Below the pieces are notes generated by a model. The model was not told where the DNA came from, made no database searches, and was given only the letters and a program-made list of their open reading frames with translations. Positions 38,764-49,903 of a DNA stretch of 64,000 nucleotides are shown in pieces (position 1 is the stretch's first letter; each line of letters opens with the position of its first letter). The stretch comes from Sphingomonas telluris (GTDB lineage: Bacteria > Pseudomonadota > Alphaproteobacteria > Sphingomonadales > Sphingomonadaceae). The stretch lies in assembly GCF_022568775.1 (NCBI RefSeq), contig NZ_JAKZHW010000002.1:385501-449500 (forward strand). Reading direction: 5' to 3'. A program made the translations under genes and the position numbers.

Positions 38764-39777
38764 ATGGCACAGTTGCGTAGGCCTGCCGCGATCATCGCGG
38801 TCTTTGTCGGGTGCGGGCTCCTGTTTGCCTGGCGCGGGGCCGATGCCGCTCGCGACTGGGTGTCAGGAATTTCCCAGGTTGGGGATCTCGCAAGCGAACT
38901 GGACGAACCTCGGCGGTCCTCCCGGCCAGCGGAGCCCCCGAAGCCCCTCTTCGTGGCCGATCCGGGTGGCACTCCACGAGACGGTTGCTTTCCGGCGTCG
39001 TCGATCAGGGGCGCCCGCGTCGTTCTCGCGGGCGCTTACGAAGGCAACCGGCAGACCGATCTTGCCTTCGAAGGTTCTGGCGATGCGGTCGGCAGCGTGG
39101 CCCTTCTGGCCGATAAGCGTGGGCCGCCGCTTTTCCTCATCGTGTCGGGTCATGACCCGGTGATCTGGGACTTGGCTGATTTCCCGACCTCGCGCCTGCG
39201 CGGCGTTCTCGTGACCGGCTACGATCCCCAAGGGGTCGCTCACCTTCCGGCGTCCATACCGTTGCGGTTCGCCGTTGGTCCGAACGGCAGTCCCAAATGC
39301 GGTTCGTTCGAACAGGCCTACGAGACGGGCAATGGCCTGCGGCAGTTGCGAGCAGGAATCCGCCGGGCGCTCGGCGTCGGCCTGTCGAATTTCGCAGGAG
39401 CCTACGATCCGACGGCTCTTCACGTTGAAGGCGGTTCAACGGAATCGAGCGGATCGATCGTGATCAAGGCCGAAGACGTGAAGGCCAGCGCGCCGCTGCA
39501 ACGCACAGGGTTGTTCGCTGGAGATCGTGGACTGGCACAGTTGGTGAACGCCGGCGCAATCCGGCCGGCAACCAAGGGGGATCTTGCCAAGTGGCGCACT
39601 GCCGGGGACGGAATGGGCGCCTATGTCGTAGAGCGTCAAACCGACCTACCGCGTGACATGTATGGCGCGAATTCCCGAACGTTCCTTGTGCCGCGCGGCG
39701 TTCCGATGCCTCGCGATCCCGGCAGTCATAATCGGATCCTTCGCGAAGACGGCGGCTGCACTGGTCCGGCCTGCTAA
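38764..39777 (+). CDS. Hypothetical membrane-anchored or exported protein
   Basis: 337 residues. An N-terminal hydrophobic segment (AAIIAVFVGCGLLFAWRGA) could be a signal anchor or a lipobox-like VGCG. The body has Cys pairs (RDGCFPASS, PKCGSFEQ and a final GGCTGPAC), mixed beta strands such as ARVVLAGAYEG and PPLFLIVSGHDPVIWDL, and Pro-rich linkers. No known family or catalytic motif was recognised. The gene is convergent with the amidohydrolase gene, 2 nt between ends. Confidence 0.6.
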   Translation: MAQLRRPAAIIAVFVGCGLLFAWRGADAARDWVSGISQVGDLASELDEPRRSSRPAEPPKPLFVADPGGTPRDGCFPASSIRGARVVLAGAYEGNRQTDLAFEGSGDAVGSVALLADKRGPPLFLIVSGHDPVIWDLADFPTSRLRGVLVTGYDPQGVAHLPASIPLRFAVGPNGSPKCGSFEQAYETGNGLRQLRAGIRRALGVGLSNFAGAYDPTALHVEGGSTESSGSIVIKAEDVKASAPLQRTGLFAGDRGLAQLVNAGAIRPATKGDLAKWRTAGDGMGAYVVERQTDLPRDMYGANSRTFLVPRGVPMPRDPGSHNRILREDGGCTGPAC

Positions 39778-39779
39778 CT

Positions 39780-40780
<1,001 letters not shown>

Positions 40781-40784
<4 letters not shown>

Positions 40785-41998
40785 GATCGCTCGTCCTCGG
40801 GCTGGTCGCCGCCGAAAATCTCGCGGGCCTCGGCTGACTCCCGATCGTCGATCGGCTTTTGCGCGACGAACCGCAAAACGGCGTAGCCGAGGATGGCGGA
40901 CAGGAGCGATCCGGCAAGCGTGCCCACCTTCGCCGCTTCGACTTCCTCCTGCGATGCCGGAAACGCCAGCGCCCCGATGAACAAGCTCATGGTGAAGCCG
41001 ATGCCACAGAGTGCCGAGGCTCCGTACAGCTCGCTCCAGCGTGCGTGATCGGGTCGCGGCGCAAGGCCGGAGCGGACCGTCGCCCAGATCGCGCCGAATA
41101 CTCCGATTTGCTTGCCGACGAACAGGCCGAGCATGATGGCGATGGGAAGGGGATTGGAAATTCGGAAGTTGCCGAGCTCCACGCCGGCGCTGGCAAGTCC
41201 GAAGAGCGGCATTACTCCGAACATCACCCACGGGTGTATCGCGTGCTCCAGCCGCTTGAGGGGCGAGTGATCCTCGTCCAGTCCCAACGGAATCGTTAGT
41301 GCGGCGAGGACTCCCGCGATGGTCGCGTGAATGCCGCTCGCAAGCATAGCGTACCAGAGGAACACGAAGCCGATCATATAGGGCCAAAGGCGGCGCACCC
41401 CGAACAGGTTCAGCGCGGCCATGGCGCCGAGGATGAGGACCGCAGCACCGATCGCAATGGCGCTGAGGTCGGCCGTGTAGGCAAGCGCGATGATGATCAC
41501 CGCGCCGACGTCGTCGACAATGGCGATTGTCACGAGCAGGAGCTTAATCGCCGGGTTCGCGCGGGCGCCGAGCAGCGCCAGCACGCCGACCGCAAAAGCG
41601 ATGTCCGTGGCTGCGGGGATCGCCCAACCGCGGATGATCGATGGCTCGAATCCGGTGACTGAGAGATAGATGAGCGCCGGCACGGCCATGCCTGCGGCCG
41701 CTGCAACGATCGGCAGCCTCCGCTCGGCGGGAGTCGACAGCCGCCCGTCATACCACTCGCGCTTCACCTCGAGGCCGACGAGCAGGAAGAAGACCGCCAT
41801 CAATCCGTCGGCAATCCAGTAGTGGACCGACAGCAAGCCGAAGCGAGGCATCGGCGGACCAAACTTGAACTCCAGCAGGTGTTGGTAGGCATCGGCGAGT
41901 GGGCTGTTCGCTAGTATCAAGGCAGCGGCAGCCGCTCCGATGAGGATCAGGCCGGCGCGCTTTTCCTGTCGTTGAAGCTGAACCAAGTCCGCTGCCAT
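40781..41998 (-). CDS. nhaA: Na+/H+ antiporter NhaA
   Basis: 405 residues with about 12 hydrophobic segments. Signature stretches: SVHYWIADGLMAVFFLLVGL, IPAATDIAFAVGVLALLGAR (transport Asp equivalent to D133) and TIAIVDDVGAVIIIALAY (the DD pair of the transport site). It exports sodium for protons at alkaline pH. It is upstream of and coupled to the acetylpolyamine amidohydrolase. No NhaR-type regulator is adjacent. Confidence 0.95.
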
Positions 41999-42273
41999 TG
42001 GCGACCATTAGCGTCCCCGATGATCATTGGAAGTTTGGAAGGAGAGGGACGCCTCCAGCACTGTCGGCACTTTCCTCCGCGCTTTGCGTTGTGAGGATTG
42101 GCGGTTTTCCGCCATCGGCGAGGCTCGGGCAGGCATTTCGCCGCGTAGGCGTTTGCGTACGAAGCTCGGCCCTTCTTCTGTTGTTCCAAGGTCGAGCGCG
42201 ACCCGCGTTTCGCAGCCGACCTGGCCTTTTCGGGAACAGGCTCCCCGACCGTGAAACGCGGGTCGAACGCCTC

Positions 42274-42822
42274 TTAGGCGAGTGCCGCCGACTTCCTCAG
42301 CAATTGGTAGGCTTCGATGACCTCGCCGAGCTTCTTTTCGTGGCTGCGGTCGCCGCCGTTGCGGTCCGGGTGGAAGCGCCGAACCAGCTTGGAATATCGG
42401 CTGCGCACCGACTTAAGGTTCGCATCCTCACCTAGGCCGAGGACCGACAGCGCCCGCCGCTCCGCCCTCGAGAACCGCGACGCCTCCTCCCGCCTGGCAT
42501 GCCGGAAGCGCCCCGAGATCGCATCGAGCGGATCCGAGAAATCGGACCACGAGGGCGCCGGATCGCCTCCACTCGTCGCGAAAGCGCGCGTTGCGCGATC
42601 CCAGCCGCCAAGCGGGGACTGGGCCTCCGCGATCTCGTCGGCGCTCATGCCCTCGAAGTAATTGTACTTCGCATTATGCTCGCGAACGTGCTCCAGGCAC
42701 AGCAGGCGATAGACGCCGGGACCGTGGAAGTCGGCGGGCTGAACCGGCGCCTTATATTCGCCATGCGCGTCGCAGCCTCGCACCGCGCAACGGCCCGTTG
42801 CTCCCTCGACTTTTCCATGCAT
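42274..42822 (-). CDS. J-domain (DnaJ-like) molecular chaperone protein
   Basis: 182 residues from the ATG at 42822; upstream starts (to 42912) would overlap the divergent bolA. The J domain is at the C-terminus rather than the N-terminus: RRALSVLGLGEDANLKSVRS then KLVRRFHPDRNGGDR with the HPD motif and VIEAYQLLRKS. The N-terminal part has CAVRGCDAHGEY and LLCLEHVREHN, a possible zinc site. This architecture is common in alphaproteobacteria; the partner Hsp70 should be DnaK. Confidence 0.85.
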   Translation of the reverse strand: MHGKVEGATGRCAVRGCDAHGEYKAPVQPADFHGPGVYRLLCLEHVREHNAKYNYFEGMSADEIAEAQSPLGGWDRATRAFATSGGDPAPSWSDFSDPLDAISGRFRHARREEASRFSRAERRALSVLGLGEDANLKSVRSRYSKLVRRFHPDRNGGDRSHEKKLGEVIEAYQLLRKSAALA

Positions 42823-42881
42823 TTTCGGATGACGCGTCGCCACTTGGTTCCTCGATCGGCTAGCCGCTCTATATAGGAACG

Positions 42882-43166
42882 ATGACCACGACCGCCACGG
42901 GACCTGTCGCAACTGAAATGCTGAAGCGCCTCAACTCGGCGCTCTCGCCAACCTCCATCCGCCTCGTCGACGACAGCGAGAAACATCGCGGACACGGAGG
43001 CTACAATCCCGCCGGCGAGAGTCACTTCACCTTGGACATCGAGAGCGAAGCCTTCGCGGGCACGACCCGCGTCCAACGCCAGCGGATGATCTACAAGGCC
43101 CTGGGGGACTTGATGCGCGAGCGGGTGCACGCGCTCCAGATCAGAGCGCGCGCACCCGGAGAGTAG
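42882..43166 (+). CDS. bolA: BolA-family protein
   Basis: 94 residues. BolA core: SIRLVDDSEKHRGHGGYNPA, GESHFTLDIESEAFAGTTRV, QRMIYKALGDLMRERVHALQI. The conserved His in RGH and GESHF can ligate Fe-S with a monothiol glutaredoxin. It probably functions in Fe-S trafficking and stress response. Divergent from the J-domain gene; its stop lies 7 nt before the autotransporter's stop on the other strand. Confidence 0.93.
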   Translation: MTTTATGPVATEMLKRLNSALSPTSIRLVDDSEKHRGHGGYNPAGESHFTLDIESEAFAGTTRVQRQRMIYKALGDLMRERVHALQIRARAPGE

Positions 43167-43172
43167 CGCCAA

Positions 43173-46100
43173 TTAGAAGGCGAACTGGAGGCCAAGGCGG
43201 CCGCCGATGGACAGCTTGTCCTGCTGCTCCTCGGCATTGAGTTCGCCGGTGATCGACAGGCCGTCGCTTCCGCCGATGGCGCGGAAGGCGCCGACGAAGC
43301 CGCTAGTGCGTTCCTCGGCCGCCACGGTGAACGGCGTGCCGTCGTCGCCGAAGCGCGCGGTCGTCGTTCCGAGCTTGCCGCTGAGGATCTGGCGGCGTCC
43401 GCCTTCGAGCTCTAGCCGCATCCAACCGCCGTCGTCGGTCTTACCGCCGCCGACGAGCTGGTAGCCGAGCGCGAGCGTGCCGGTCACCGCCGTCTCGTCG
43501 CTCTTGCGGCTGTCGACCGTGAGGTTGAACGCGTCGCCGCCGCCGGACTCGGAGTAGCCCTTTTCCTTGAGCGAGTAGTGCTCGATGACGGCCGTCGGGC
43601 GAAGCGACAGGTTGCCGAAGCGCGCGTCGTAGGAAACGCCCGCGGTCGCCGAATAGATGTGACCCTTCCACTCGCCGTCGGCCTCCCGGCTTATCGGCGC
43701 TCCGTCGACTGTCGCCGTGAAGAAGCGGCTGCCGTCGAAGTTGATCGTGGCGATGGTGCCACGCGCAAAGGCGCTGAACGGCCCGTGCGTGGTCCGCCAA
43801 TAGAGGCCGGCCTCATATTCGTCGGTGCGGATTTCGTTGTCGCTGCTCTTCCGCCCGTCCTTGCCGGACAGATAGCTCAGCGTCGCGCCGACATTGCCGA
43901 TGGGGCCGACGCTCGTCTCGACGCCGGCGGCCATGCCCCAGCCATTGAGGTCGTACGACGAGGTGTCGCCGATCGACTTGCTTCCGCCCCAGGCGACCTG
44001 CTCCAGCCAGATGCCGAGCTGCCCGCGCTTGATGGCCGGCGGCTTCGGATCGATCAGGAGCTTGTTGACCAGGCGCGAGCCCTTGGTCGCCGTCTCGAAC
44101 GTGCCGCCCGCATTTTCCGGAAGCATCTGCTGCAGGGCATCGCGCAGGGTCGCGCTGTCCTGCGCACCCAGGAACACGGACGCGACCGGTGCGTCCGCGT
44201 CCGCCGCCTCGATCACCGCGTCCAGGATGGAGCCCTCGGCCAGATTGACGCCCAGCTCCTCGTTCGACTTCTGCCGGATGACCAGCGAGATCTCATTCGG
44301 AGTGGTCGTGACGAGATCGCTCTCGAACAGGAATGGTAGCGATTCGACGGTGCTCGTCAGGTTCGTGCCGCCGGTCAGCGTGCCGGCCTGGACGATCTTG
44401 TACGTGCCTTCCGCGCCGCCGAGCGACGTGAGGTGGACGTCGACGATCGTGCCGGTCCCGAAGGCAGCAGCGCCCGTGACATTGTAGAGCGTGTTGGTGC
44501 CTGCCGTAGAATCGACGGTAACACCCAGCTTCGCGCCCGAACCGGTCGTCAGCGACGACAGGTTCACGGCTCCGAGGTTGGTGGCATTGAGCGTGCTGCC
44601 CGCGCCGACATTGACTGCCAGGCCCGCGCTGTTGCTCAGCTTGCCGTTGAGCGCCGACGTGCCGGTCAGGGTCAGCACGTCCGCGCCGCCGCCGAAGTCC
44701 ACGTCGCCTGCGAGCGACGAGGTCCCGCCGAGCGTGAGCGTGTCCGCCCCGCCCTCGAAGGTCACCGCGCCATTCATGATCGCATCGCCCGAGAGCGAGA
44801 GGCGATTGTCGCCGCCGCCGAACTTCGCTGCGCCGGTGACGGTGCCGTCGGCCACGTCGAGAACGTCATTGCCGGAGCCGAACAGGATCTGGCCAGCGAT
44901 CTGCGGGGCCGAGCCTGAGGTCACGGCGAGTTGGCGAATGGTCGCGCCGGTGGTGTTTGCGGTCAGATCGAAGGCGATCGCCTTCGTGCCGAGCGACGCA
45001 GCGCTCGCGACGCCGATGGTCCCGCTGTTCTCGATCAGCGTGACCGTGCCGGACTTGTCGACGATCGCGGAGCCAACGCCATCCGCTCCACTGAGCGTTG
45101 CGGCGATGGTGCCCGTATTCTTGATCGTCGAGACGTTGGCTCCCGCGTCGATGACCAGCGCTTGCGAGGTGCTGGTTGCCGTGGAGCCGCCCTGTGCCGT
45201 GATGGCTCCGGAGACGGTGATCGTGGGCACCGTCGCGCCCGCACCAATGCGCAGGCCCGTGGCGTTGCCGCCGTTGGAAACCGCCGCGACCGTGCCGGAT
45301 ACCGACATGCCGCCCGCGACGCTCACCGCGTGGCCCATGCCGCCGACGACCATGCCGTTACCCGCGACGCCTGAGTAGACGCCGCTGCCGAGGATCGCGC
45401 CCTTGATGACGATGCCCTTGCCGCCAGAGCCGGCGACCGCACCGATCGTCGTGTCTTCGGTGGTGGAGCCGATCACCACGGCTGGCGCTGCACCCAGCGT
45501 CGTGATCGTCGCAGTCGACTCGTCGGCGTCAGGAACGCCGTCGTCATCTTCGTCCGTGTCCGTGGTGCTGTTGTCCTTTGGCCGTGCGTCGAAGAGGATT
45601 CCGCCTGCGACGTTTCCGCTGACCACGACAGCCGATCCGCCCTGAAGCAGATCGTCGGCATCGAGCTTCGACGTATCCGCGGGCGGCGTGGTGTAGCGAT
45701 AGCCGGTCGTCTGGACCGTGTTCTGGATCACCAGCGCTCCGCCGATGTCGCCCGTCAGCGAGACGCCGACGCCGTTCGCGCCCTGCACCTGGATCGTGCC
45801 CTTCGAGAGGGTGACGTTGCCGCTCACGTCTCCGGCCTTGATGCCAACGGTGTCATTGCCGAGCAGGCTGATGCTGCCGCTGTTGGTGATGTTGCCGGTC
45901 AGCGGGCCGTCGAGGACGATGCCGCCGGAATTGTTGCCTTCGACGGTGATCGTCCCGCTGTTCGCGATGTTGCCGGCAAGCGCGCCGAGGACGTGAATAC
46001 CGAACCGGCCTGACCCCTGCGCGAAGGCGCCATCGATGTCGCCGTCGCTGTCGGTATCTGTCGCCGTGTAATTCTCGTCGATCGTGATCGTGCCGCTGTT

Positions 46101-46388
46101 GCTGATGTCACCCGTCAGGCCCGCGTTGGCGACGATGCCAGCGGAATTGTTCGATCCCTGGATGGCGATCGTGCCTTCGTTCTTCGCGTAATTGTTGGTG
46201 TTGACGGTCACGGCTACGCCGCTGGTCGGCTTGACCGACCCGGTATTGCTGATGCGGATATCGCCCGACGCACTGGTCGACTGGTTCGTCGTCACTGCCG
46301 TGGAGATGACCGTTTCGGCGTTCGCCGGGACTGCCGCAATCGCCGCGGCGATCGCCCCCAGACCCGTCGTTGCAAGCAGGAAACGCAT
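43173..46388 (-). CDS. Autotransporter (type V secretion), large repeat-rich passenger
   Basis: 1071 residues. Signal peptide MRFLLATTGLGAIAAAIAAVPANA. The passenger (about residues 25-780) is a beta-helix of short Gly/Asn/Ser repeats (SGTITVEG, NSGSISLLGN, GAADLTLGG type). It contains two Asp-rich DxDxDG-like loops at about residues 111-119 (DTDSDGDID) and 277-288 (DTDEDDDGVPD), candidate calcium sites. The C-terminal beta-barrel (about 790-1071) ends in GRLGLQFAF with a terminal Phe, the usual Bam signal. Function probably adhesion or surface remodelling; the ligand is unknown. Confidence 0.88.
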   Translation of the reverse strand: MRFLLATTGLGAIAAAIAAVPANAETVISTAVTTNQSTSASGDIRISNTGSVKPTSGVAVTVNTNNYAKNEGTIAIQGSNNSAGIVANAGLTGDISNSGTITIDENYTATDTDSDGDIDGAFAQGSGRFGIHVLGALAGNIANSGTITVEGNNSGGIVLDGPLTGNITNSGSISLLGNDTVGIKAGDVSGNVTLSKGTIQVQGANGVGVSLTGDIGGALVIQNTVQTTGYRYTTPPADTSKLDADDLLQGGSAVVVSGNVAGGILFDARPKDNSTTDTDEDDDGVPDADESTATITTLGAAPAVVIGSTTEDTTIGAVAGSGGKGIVIKGAILGSGVYSGVAGNGMVVGGMGHAVSVAGGMSVSGTVAAVSNGGNATGLRIGAGATVPTITVSGAITAQGGSTATSTSQALVIDAGANVSTIKNTGTIAATLSGADGVGSAIVDKSGTVTLIENSGTIGVASAASLGTKAIAFDLTANTTGATIRQLAVTSGSAPQIAGQILFGSGNDVLDVADGTVTGAAKFGGGDNRLSLSGDAIMNGAVTFEGGADTLTLGGTSSLAGDVDFGGGADVLTLTGTSALNGKLSNSAGLAVNVGAGSTLNATNLGAVNLSSLTTGSGAKLGVTVDSTAGTNTLYNVTGAAAFGTGTIVDVHLTSLGGAEGTYKIVQAGTLTGGTNLTSTVESLPFLFESDLVTTTPNEISLVIRQKSNEELGVNLAEGSILDAVIEAADADAPVASVFLGAQDSATLRDALQQMLPENAGGTFETATKGSRLVNKLLIDPKPPAIKRGQLGIWLEQVAWGGSKSIGDTSSYDLNGWGMAAGVETSVGPIGNVGATLSYLSGKDGRKSSDNEIRTDEYEAGLYWRTTHGPFSAFARGTIATINFDGSRFFTATVDGAPISREADGEWKGHIYSATAGVSYDARFGNLSLRPTAVIEHYSLKEKGYSESGGGDAFNLTVDSRKSDETAVTGTLALGYQLVGGGKTDDGGWMRLELEGGRRQILSGKLGTTTARFGDDGTPFTVAAEERTSGFVGAFRAIGGSDGLSITGELNAEEQQDKLSIGGRLGLQFAF

Positions 46389-46654
46389 GCGAGAATTGCC
46401 CTTTCTTCCGGACAGCTACGTGGCCCCCCGGCTTGTTCGTTGGTTGCGCGCCAGCGAGCCGGAAACAGCGTTCCCAGTGCAAGCTTGAAAAAAGGGGACC
46501 GAAGTCGCGGCCGCGATCTCGTTCCACCCCCGGACCGATGCCGCCCAAAGCCGTTTCTGCCTGAAGCCAAGATGAACAAATGTTAAGATACTGGCGCACT
46601 TGGCAAAATTCGGCTTCCTTCCGCCTGGTCCAGAGAATCGCTAGGAGCGTTGGG

Positions 46655-47551
46655 ATGGAGCAGACGATTCTGCAGAGCATCGCGCCCGTCACCCACGACC
46701 TCGGCGGGTTCAAGGTCCATCGCACGCTGCCCAGCAAGCAGCGGACCATGGTGGGGCCCTTCATTTTCTTCGACCAGATGGGCCCGGCCCGCCTCAGCCC
46801 CGGACAGGGGATCGACGTGCGGCCGCATCCGCACATCAACCTAGCTACCGTCACCTTCCTTTTCGCCGGCGCGATCGACCATCGCGACAGCCTGGGGACG
46901 TATCAGCGGATCGAGCCGGGAGCCGTGAACCTGATGACCGCGGGCCGCGGGATCGCCCACTCCGAGCGGTCGCCCGGGGATGAGCGGGCGGCCGGGCCGA
47001 ACCTCGACGGGATCCAGACTTGGCTCGCGCTTCCACAGGCCAAGGAGGAGATGGATCCCGGGTTCGAGCACGTTGCGGCGGAGCGTCTGCCGTTGGTCGA
47101 GGGAGACGGTGTGCGCCTGCGCCTGATCATGGGTGATGGCTTCGGCGAGCACTCGCCCGTCACCCAACATTCGCCTACGATCTACGCGGCAATCGAACTC
47201 GCGCCAGGCGCCGTCATGCTCGTCGATCATGAGGCGGACGAAAGGGCGCTCTACCTGCTCGACGGTGATGCGATCGTGGACGGATTGCCGCTCCTGCCGC
47301 AGCACCTGACGCTCCTCGCGCCAGGCCATCTGCCGCTGCTTTCGTCCGCAAGCGGCGCGAGGCTGATGCTGTGCGGCGGCGCGCCAATGGATGGCGAACG
47401 CCACGTCTGGTGGAATTTCGTATCGTCGCGCCGCGACCGCATCAATGAGGCGAAGCGCGCTTGGCGAGCGGGCGAGTTCGTGCTTCCGCCGGACGACCAT
47501 GACGAGTTCATACCCCTGCCGGAGGTCCCGCTGACGGTCAGCTATCCGTGA
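46655..47551 (+). CDS. Pirin-family protein
   Basis: 298 residues from the ATG at 46655 (AGGAG upstream). Bicupin; the N-terminal metal site is visible as His58 and His60 (RPHPHINL), His102 and Glu104 (GIAHSER). C-terminal region VMLVDHEADERALYLLDGDA. Pirins show quercetinase or regulatory roles; the activity is uncertain. Its stop shares GTGA with the following hydrolase, so the pair is coupled. Confidence 0.88.
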   Translation: MEQTILQSIAPVTHDLGGFKVHRTLPSKQRTMVGPFIFFDQMGPARLSPGQGIDVRPHPHINLATVTFLFAGAIDHRDSLGTYQRIEPGAVNLMTAGRGIAHSERSPGDERAAGPNLDGIQTWLALPQAKEEMDPGFEHVAAERLPLVEGDGVRLRLIMGDGFGEHSPVTQHSPTIYAAIELAPGAVMLVDHEADERALYLLDGDAIVDGLPLLPQHLTLLAPGHLPLLSSASGARLMLCGGAPMDGERHVWWNFVSSRRDRINEAKRAWRAGEFVLPPDDHDEFIPLPEVPLTVSYP

Positions 47552-48432
47552 CCGAGTTCCGGCGCGTCGGCCTGTCCACCGGCGTCACCCTCAACGTCGC
47601 GTTCGCCGGACCAGAAGACGCTCCGGCGATCCTCTTTCTCCACGGCTTTCCGGAATCGCATCGCACGTGGCGAGAGATCGTGCCGCGGCTGGAGGATCAG
47701 TTCCGGCTGATCATGCCCGACCAGCGTGGCTTTGCCGGGTCCGACCTCGTTCAGGACGTCGGCGCCTACAAGACGGAAACGCTGATCGGCGACGTCTTCG
47801 CCCTGGCCGACACGCTCGGACTGGATGAGTTCGCGCTCGTCGGTCACGACTGGGGCGGAGCAATTTCCTGGGGCGCGGCGCTTCGCGGCGACCCGCGGCT
47901 GAAGAAGCTGGCGATCGTCAACGCGCCGCATCCGGTGGTCTTCCAGAAGAGCCTCATCGAAGACGCGGACCAGCGCGCGGCTTCTCAGTACATCAGCGCG
48001 TTTCGAGCGCCAGGCTTCGATAAGGCGATTGAGGCGATGGGTTACCGCGCCTTCTTCGACAAGACCTTTGCCCGCCACGTGGGCACGTCGAAAATCCTCG
48101 AGGCGGAAAAGCAGCAATATATCGCCGACTGGTCCCAGCCGGGCGCCATGACCTCGATGCTCAACTGGTATCGGGGTTCGCGCGTTGTCGTGCCGCCGCC
48201 CGGCGTCACCGTGCCGCTTCCCGACTGGCTGCTGCGCGCCTTCCCGAAGGTGGAGGTTCCGACGCTCGTCGTTTGGGGGATGCAGGACACGGCGCTGCTC
48301 CCGATCCAGCTCGAAGGGCTGGAGGAACTGGTCGAGGATTTGCGCATAGAGCGGCTGCCAGAGGCGGGTCACTTCGCTCCGTGGGAGGCTCCCGACGAAG
48401 TCGCCAACGCGCTTCGGGACTTCCTCGCCTGA
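47548..48432 (+). CDS. Alpha/beta hydrolase, epoxide hydrolase-like
   Basis: 294 residues with a GTG start coupled to the pirin stop. Oxyanion motif FLHGFPESHRTW (HGxP), nucleophile Asp in VGHDWGG (the Asp rather than Ser or Cys marks epoxide hydrolase/haloalkane dehalogenase types), and His near EAGHFAPWEAPDEV. A cap domain with an AMGYRAFFDKTFA helix and GAMTSMLNWYRG follows, the tyrosines of which could donate protons. Epoxide hydrolysis is likely; the substrate is unknown. Confidence 0.85.
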   Translation: MTEFRRVGLSTGVTLNVAFAGPEDAPAILFLHGFPESHRTWREIVPRLEDQFRLIMPDQRGFAGSDLVQDVGAYKTETLIGDVFALADTLGLDEFALVGHDWGGAISWGAALRGDPRLKKLAIVNAPHPVVFQKSLIEDADQRAASQYISAFRAPGFDKAIEAMGYRAFFDKTFARHVGTSKILEAEKQQYIADWSQPGAMTSMLNWYRGSRVVVPPPGVTVPLPDWLLRAFPKVEVPTLVVWGMQDTALLPIQLEGLEELVEDLRIERLPEAGHFAPWEAPDEVANALRDFLA

Positions 48433-48456
48433 GCCAGCGCGGCTAAGCGCGTCCCG

Positions 48457-48912
48457 ATGAATACCGCAGCGCGTTCCCGTTCCCGCTCTGCCGCCCGACT
48501 GGCGGCGGTGCAGGCCCTCTATCAGCATGACATGGAAGGGACGCCCGTTCCGCGCCTGCTCAAGGAATTCCACGAGCATCGGCTCGGCGCGACCATCGAG
48601 GAAGCGCAGTACATCGAAGCGGAGCAGAGCTTCTTCGACGACGTCGTTTCAGGTGCGGACGCGCGCCGGGACGAGATCGACACAGTGATCGCCTCGAAAC
48701 TCGCCGAGGGCTGGAGCCTCGAGCGGCTCGACCGGCCGATGCGCGCGATCCTGCGCGCCGGGACCTACGAGCTCCTGGCGCGCGCCGACGTGCCGGTGGC
48801 TTCGGTCATCTCGGAGTATGTCGACGTGGCCCACGCCTTTTACGACAAAAGGGAAAGCGGCTTCGTGAATGGACTTCTCGACGCGGTCGCAAAGGAGGCG
48901 CGCCGGGGCTAG
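48457..48912 (+). CDS. nusB: Transcription antitermination factor NusB
   Basis: 151 residues, all-helical. N-terminus RSAARLAAVQALYQHDMEG, later ILRAGTYELLARADVPVASV and a C-terminal EYVDVAHAFYDKRESGFVNG pattern. Binds boxA RNA with NusE for rRNA antitermination. Typically followed, as here, by thiL 13 nt downstream. Length is normal. Confidence 0.95.
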   Translation: MNTAARSRSRSAARLAAVQALYQHDMEGTPVPRLLKEFHEHRLGATIEEAQYIEAEQSFFDDVVSGADARRDEIDTVIASKLAEGWSLERLDRPMRAILRAGTYELLARADVPVASVISEYVDVAHAFYDKRESGFVNGLLDAVAKEARRG

Positions 48913-48925
48913 GCTCGCGTCGAGC

Positions 48926-49903
48926 ATGCGTGAATCCCGAGCCATCGAGCGCCTGAGGCGCATCGCCGCCAGCCCCGCCGCCCTCGGCCTCACCGACGAT
49001 GTGGCACTGCTCGACGGCCTGGTGCTCACGCACGACAGCATCGCCGAGGGCGTCCACTTCCTCGCCACCGATCCCCCCGCGAGCGTCGGGTGGAAGCTGG
49101 TCGCCGTGAACCTCTCCGACCTTGCGGGCAAAGGCGCGATCCCGGCCGCCGCTCTACTGTCGCTTGCCCTGTCAGGCGACGACGATTGGGACCTCCATTT
49201 CATCGATGGCGTCGACGCAGCGTGCGAAAGCTACGGCCTTCCCTTGGTCGGCGGCGACACCATCGCCTTGCCGCCCGGAGCGCCGCGCATCTTCGGGCTG
49301 ACGGCGATCGGCCGCGCGGGCGCCAACGTCCCGCTGAGGAGCGGCGGCAAGGATGGCGACGCTTTGTGGATCGTCGGAGTGCTCGGCGACGCCGCTGCCG
49401 GCCTCGCCCTGCTCCGCGACGATGCTGCGGCGACGGGTCCGCTCGTGGACGTCTACCGCCGCCCCGTGCCGCTTCTTGCCGCCGGCCTCGGCCTGGCCCC
49501 GCACGCGCACGCCATGATGGACGTGTCAGACGGCCTGCTGCTCGATGCGTCGCGGATGGCTCAGGCGAGCGGGCTGGGCGTCAGGATCGACCTTGATGCC
49601 CTGCCGCTGTCTCGCGCCTTCGTTGCGGAGAAAGGCCAGGACCTAGGCCCGAGGCTGTTCGCCGCGACAGGCGGGGACGACTACGCGCTCCTCGCGGCGT
49701 TGGGGTCTGACGTCGATCCCTTAAGCCTTTCTTTACCTCGGGGAACGACCATTGCCCGTGTCGGCACCCTCGTTGCCGGAGAGCCTCTGTTAACGCTCTT
49801 CAGCAATGGGCAGCCGGTCCCGCTTCCGGGGCAACTGGGATTTGAGCATTCGGGCCATGAACATCGCCGCAATCCCCCTTCGCCAATGGCTGATCGCGGT
49901 TAG
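48926..49903 (+). CDS. thiL: Thiamine-monophosphate kinase
   Basis: 325 residues from the ATG at 48926 (MRESRAIERL). PurM/ThiL fold: GLTDDVALLDG (Mg-binding, with Thr-Asp-Asp where GDD is common), VGWKLVAVNLSDLAGKGAIP and LVGGDTIALPPGAP. Later MDVSDGLLLDASRMAQAS binds the substrate and RLFAATGGDDYALLAAL closes the site. It phosphorylates thiamine monophosphate to the diphosphate. Its end overlaps a possible small ORF by 47 nt. Confidence 0.92.
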   Translation: MRESRAIERLRRIAASPAALGLTDDVALLDGLVLTHDSIAEGVHFLATDPPASVGWKLVAVNLSDLAGKGAIPAAALLSLALSGDDDWDLHFIDGVDAACESYGLPLVGGDTIALPPGAPRIFGLTAIGRAGANVPLRSGGKDGDALWIVGVLGDAAAGLALLRDDAAATGPLVDVYRRPVPLLAAGLGLAPHAHAMMDVSDGLLLDASRMAQASGLGVRIDLDALPLSRAFVAEKGQDLGPRLFAATGGDDYALLAALGSDVDPLSLSLPRGTTIARVGTLVAGEPLLTLFSNGQPVPLPGQLGFEHSGHEHRRNPPSPMADRG

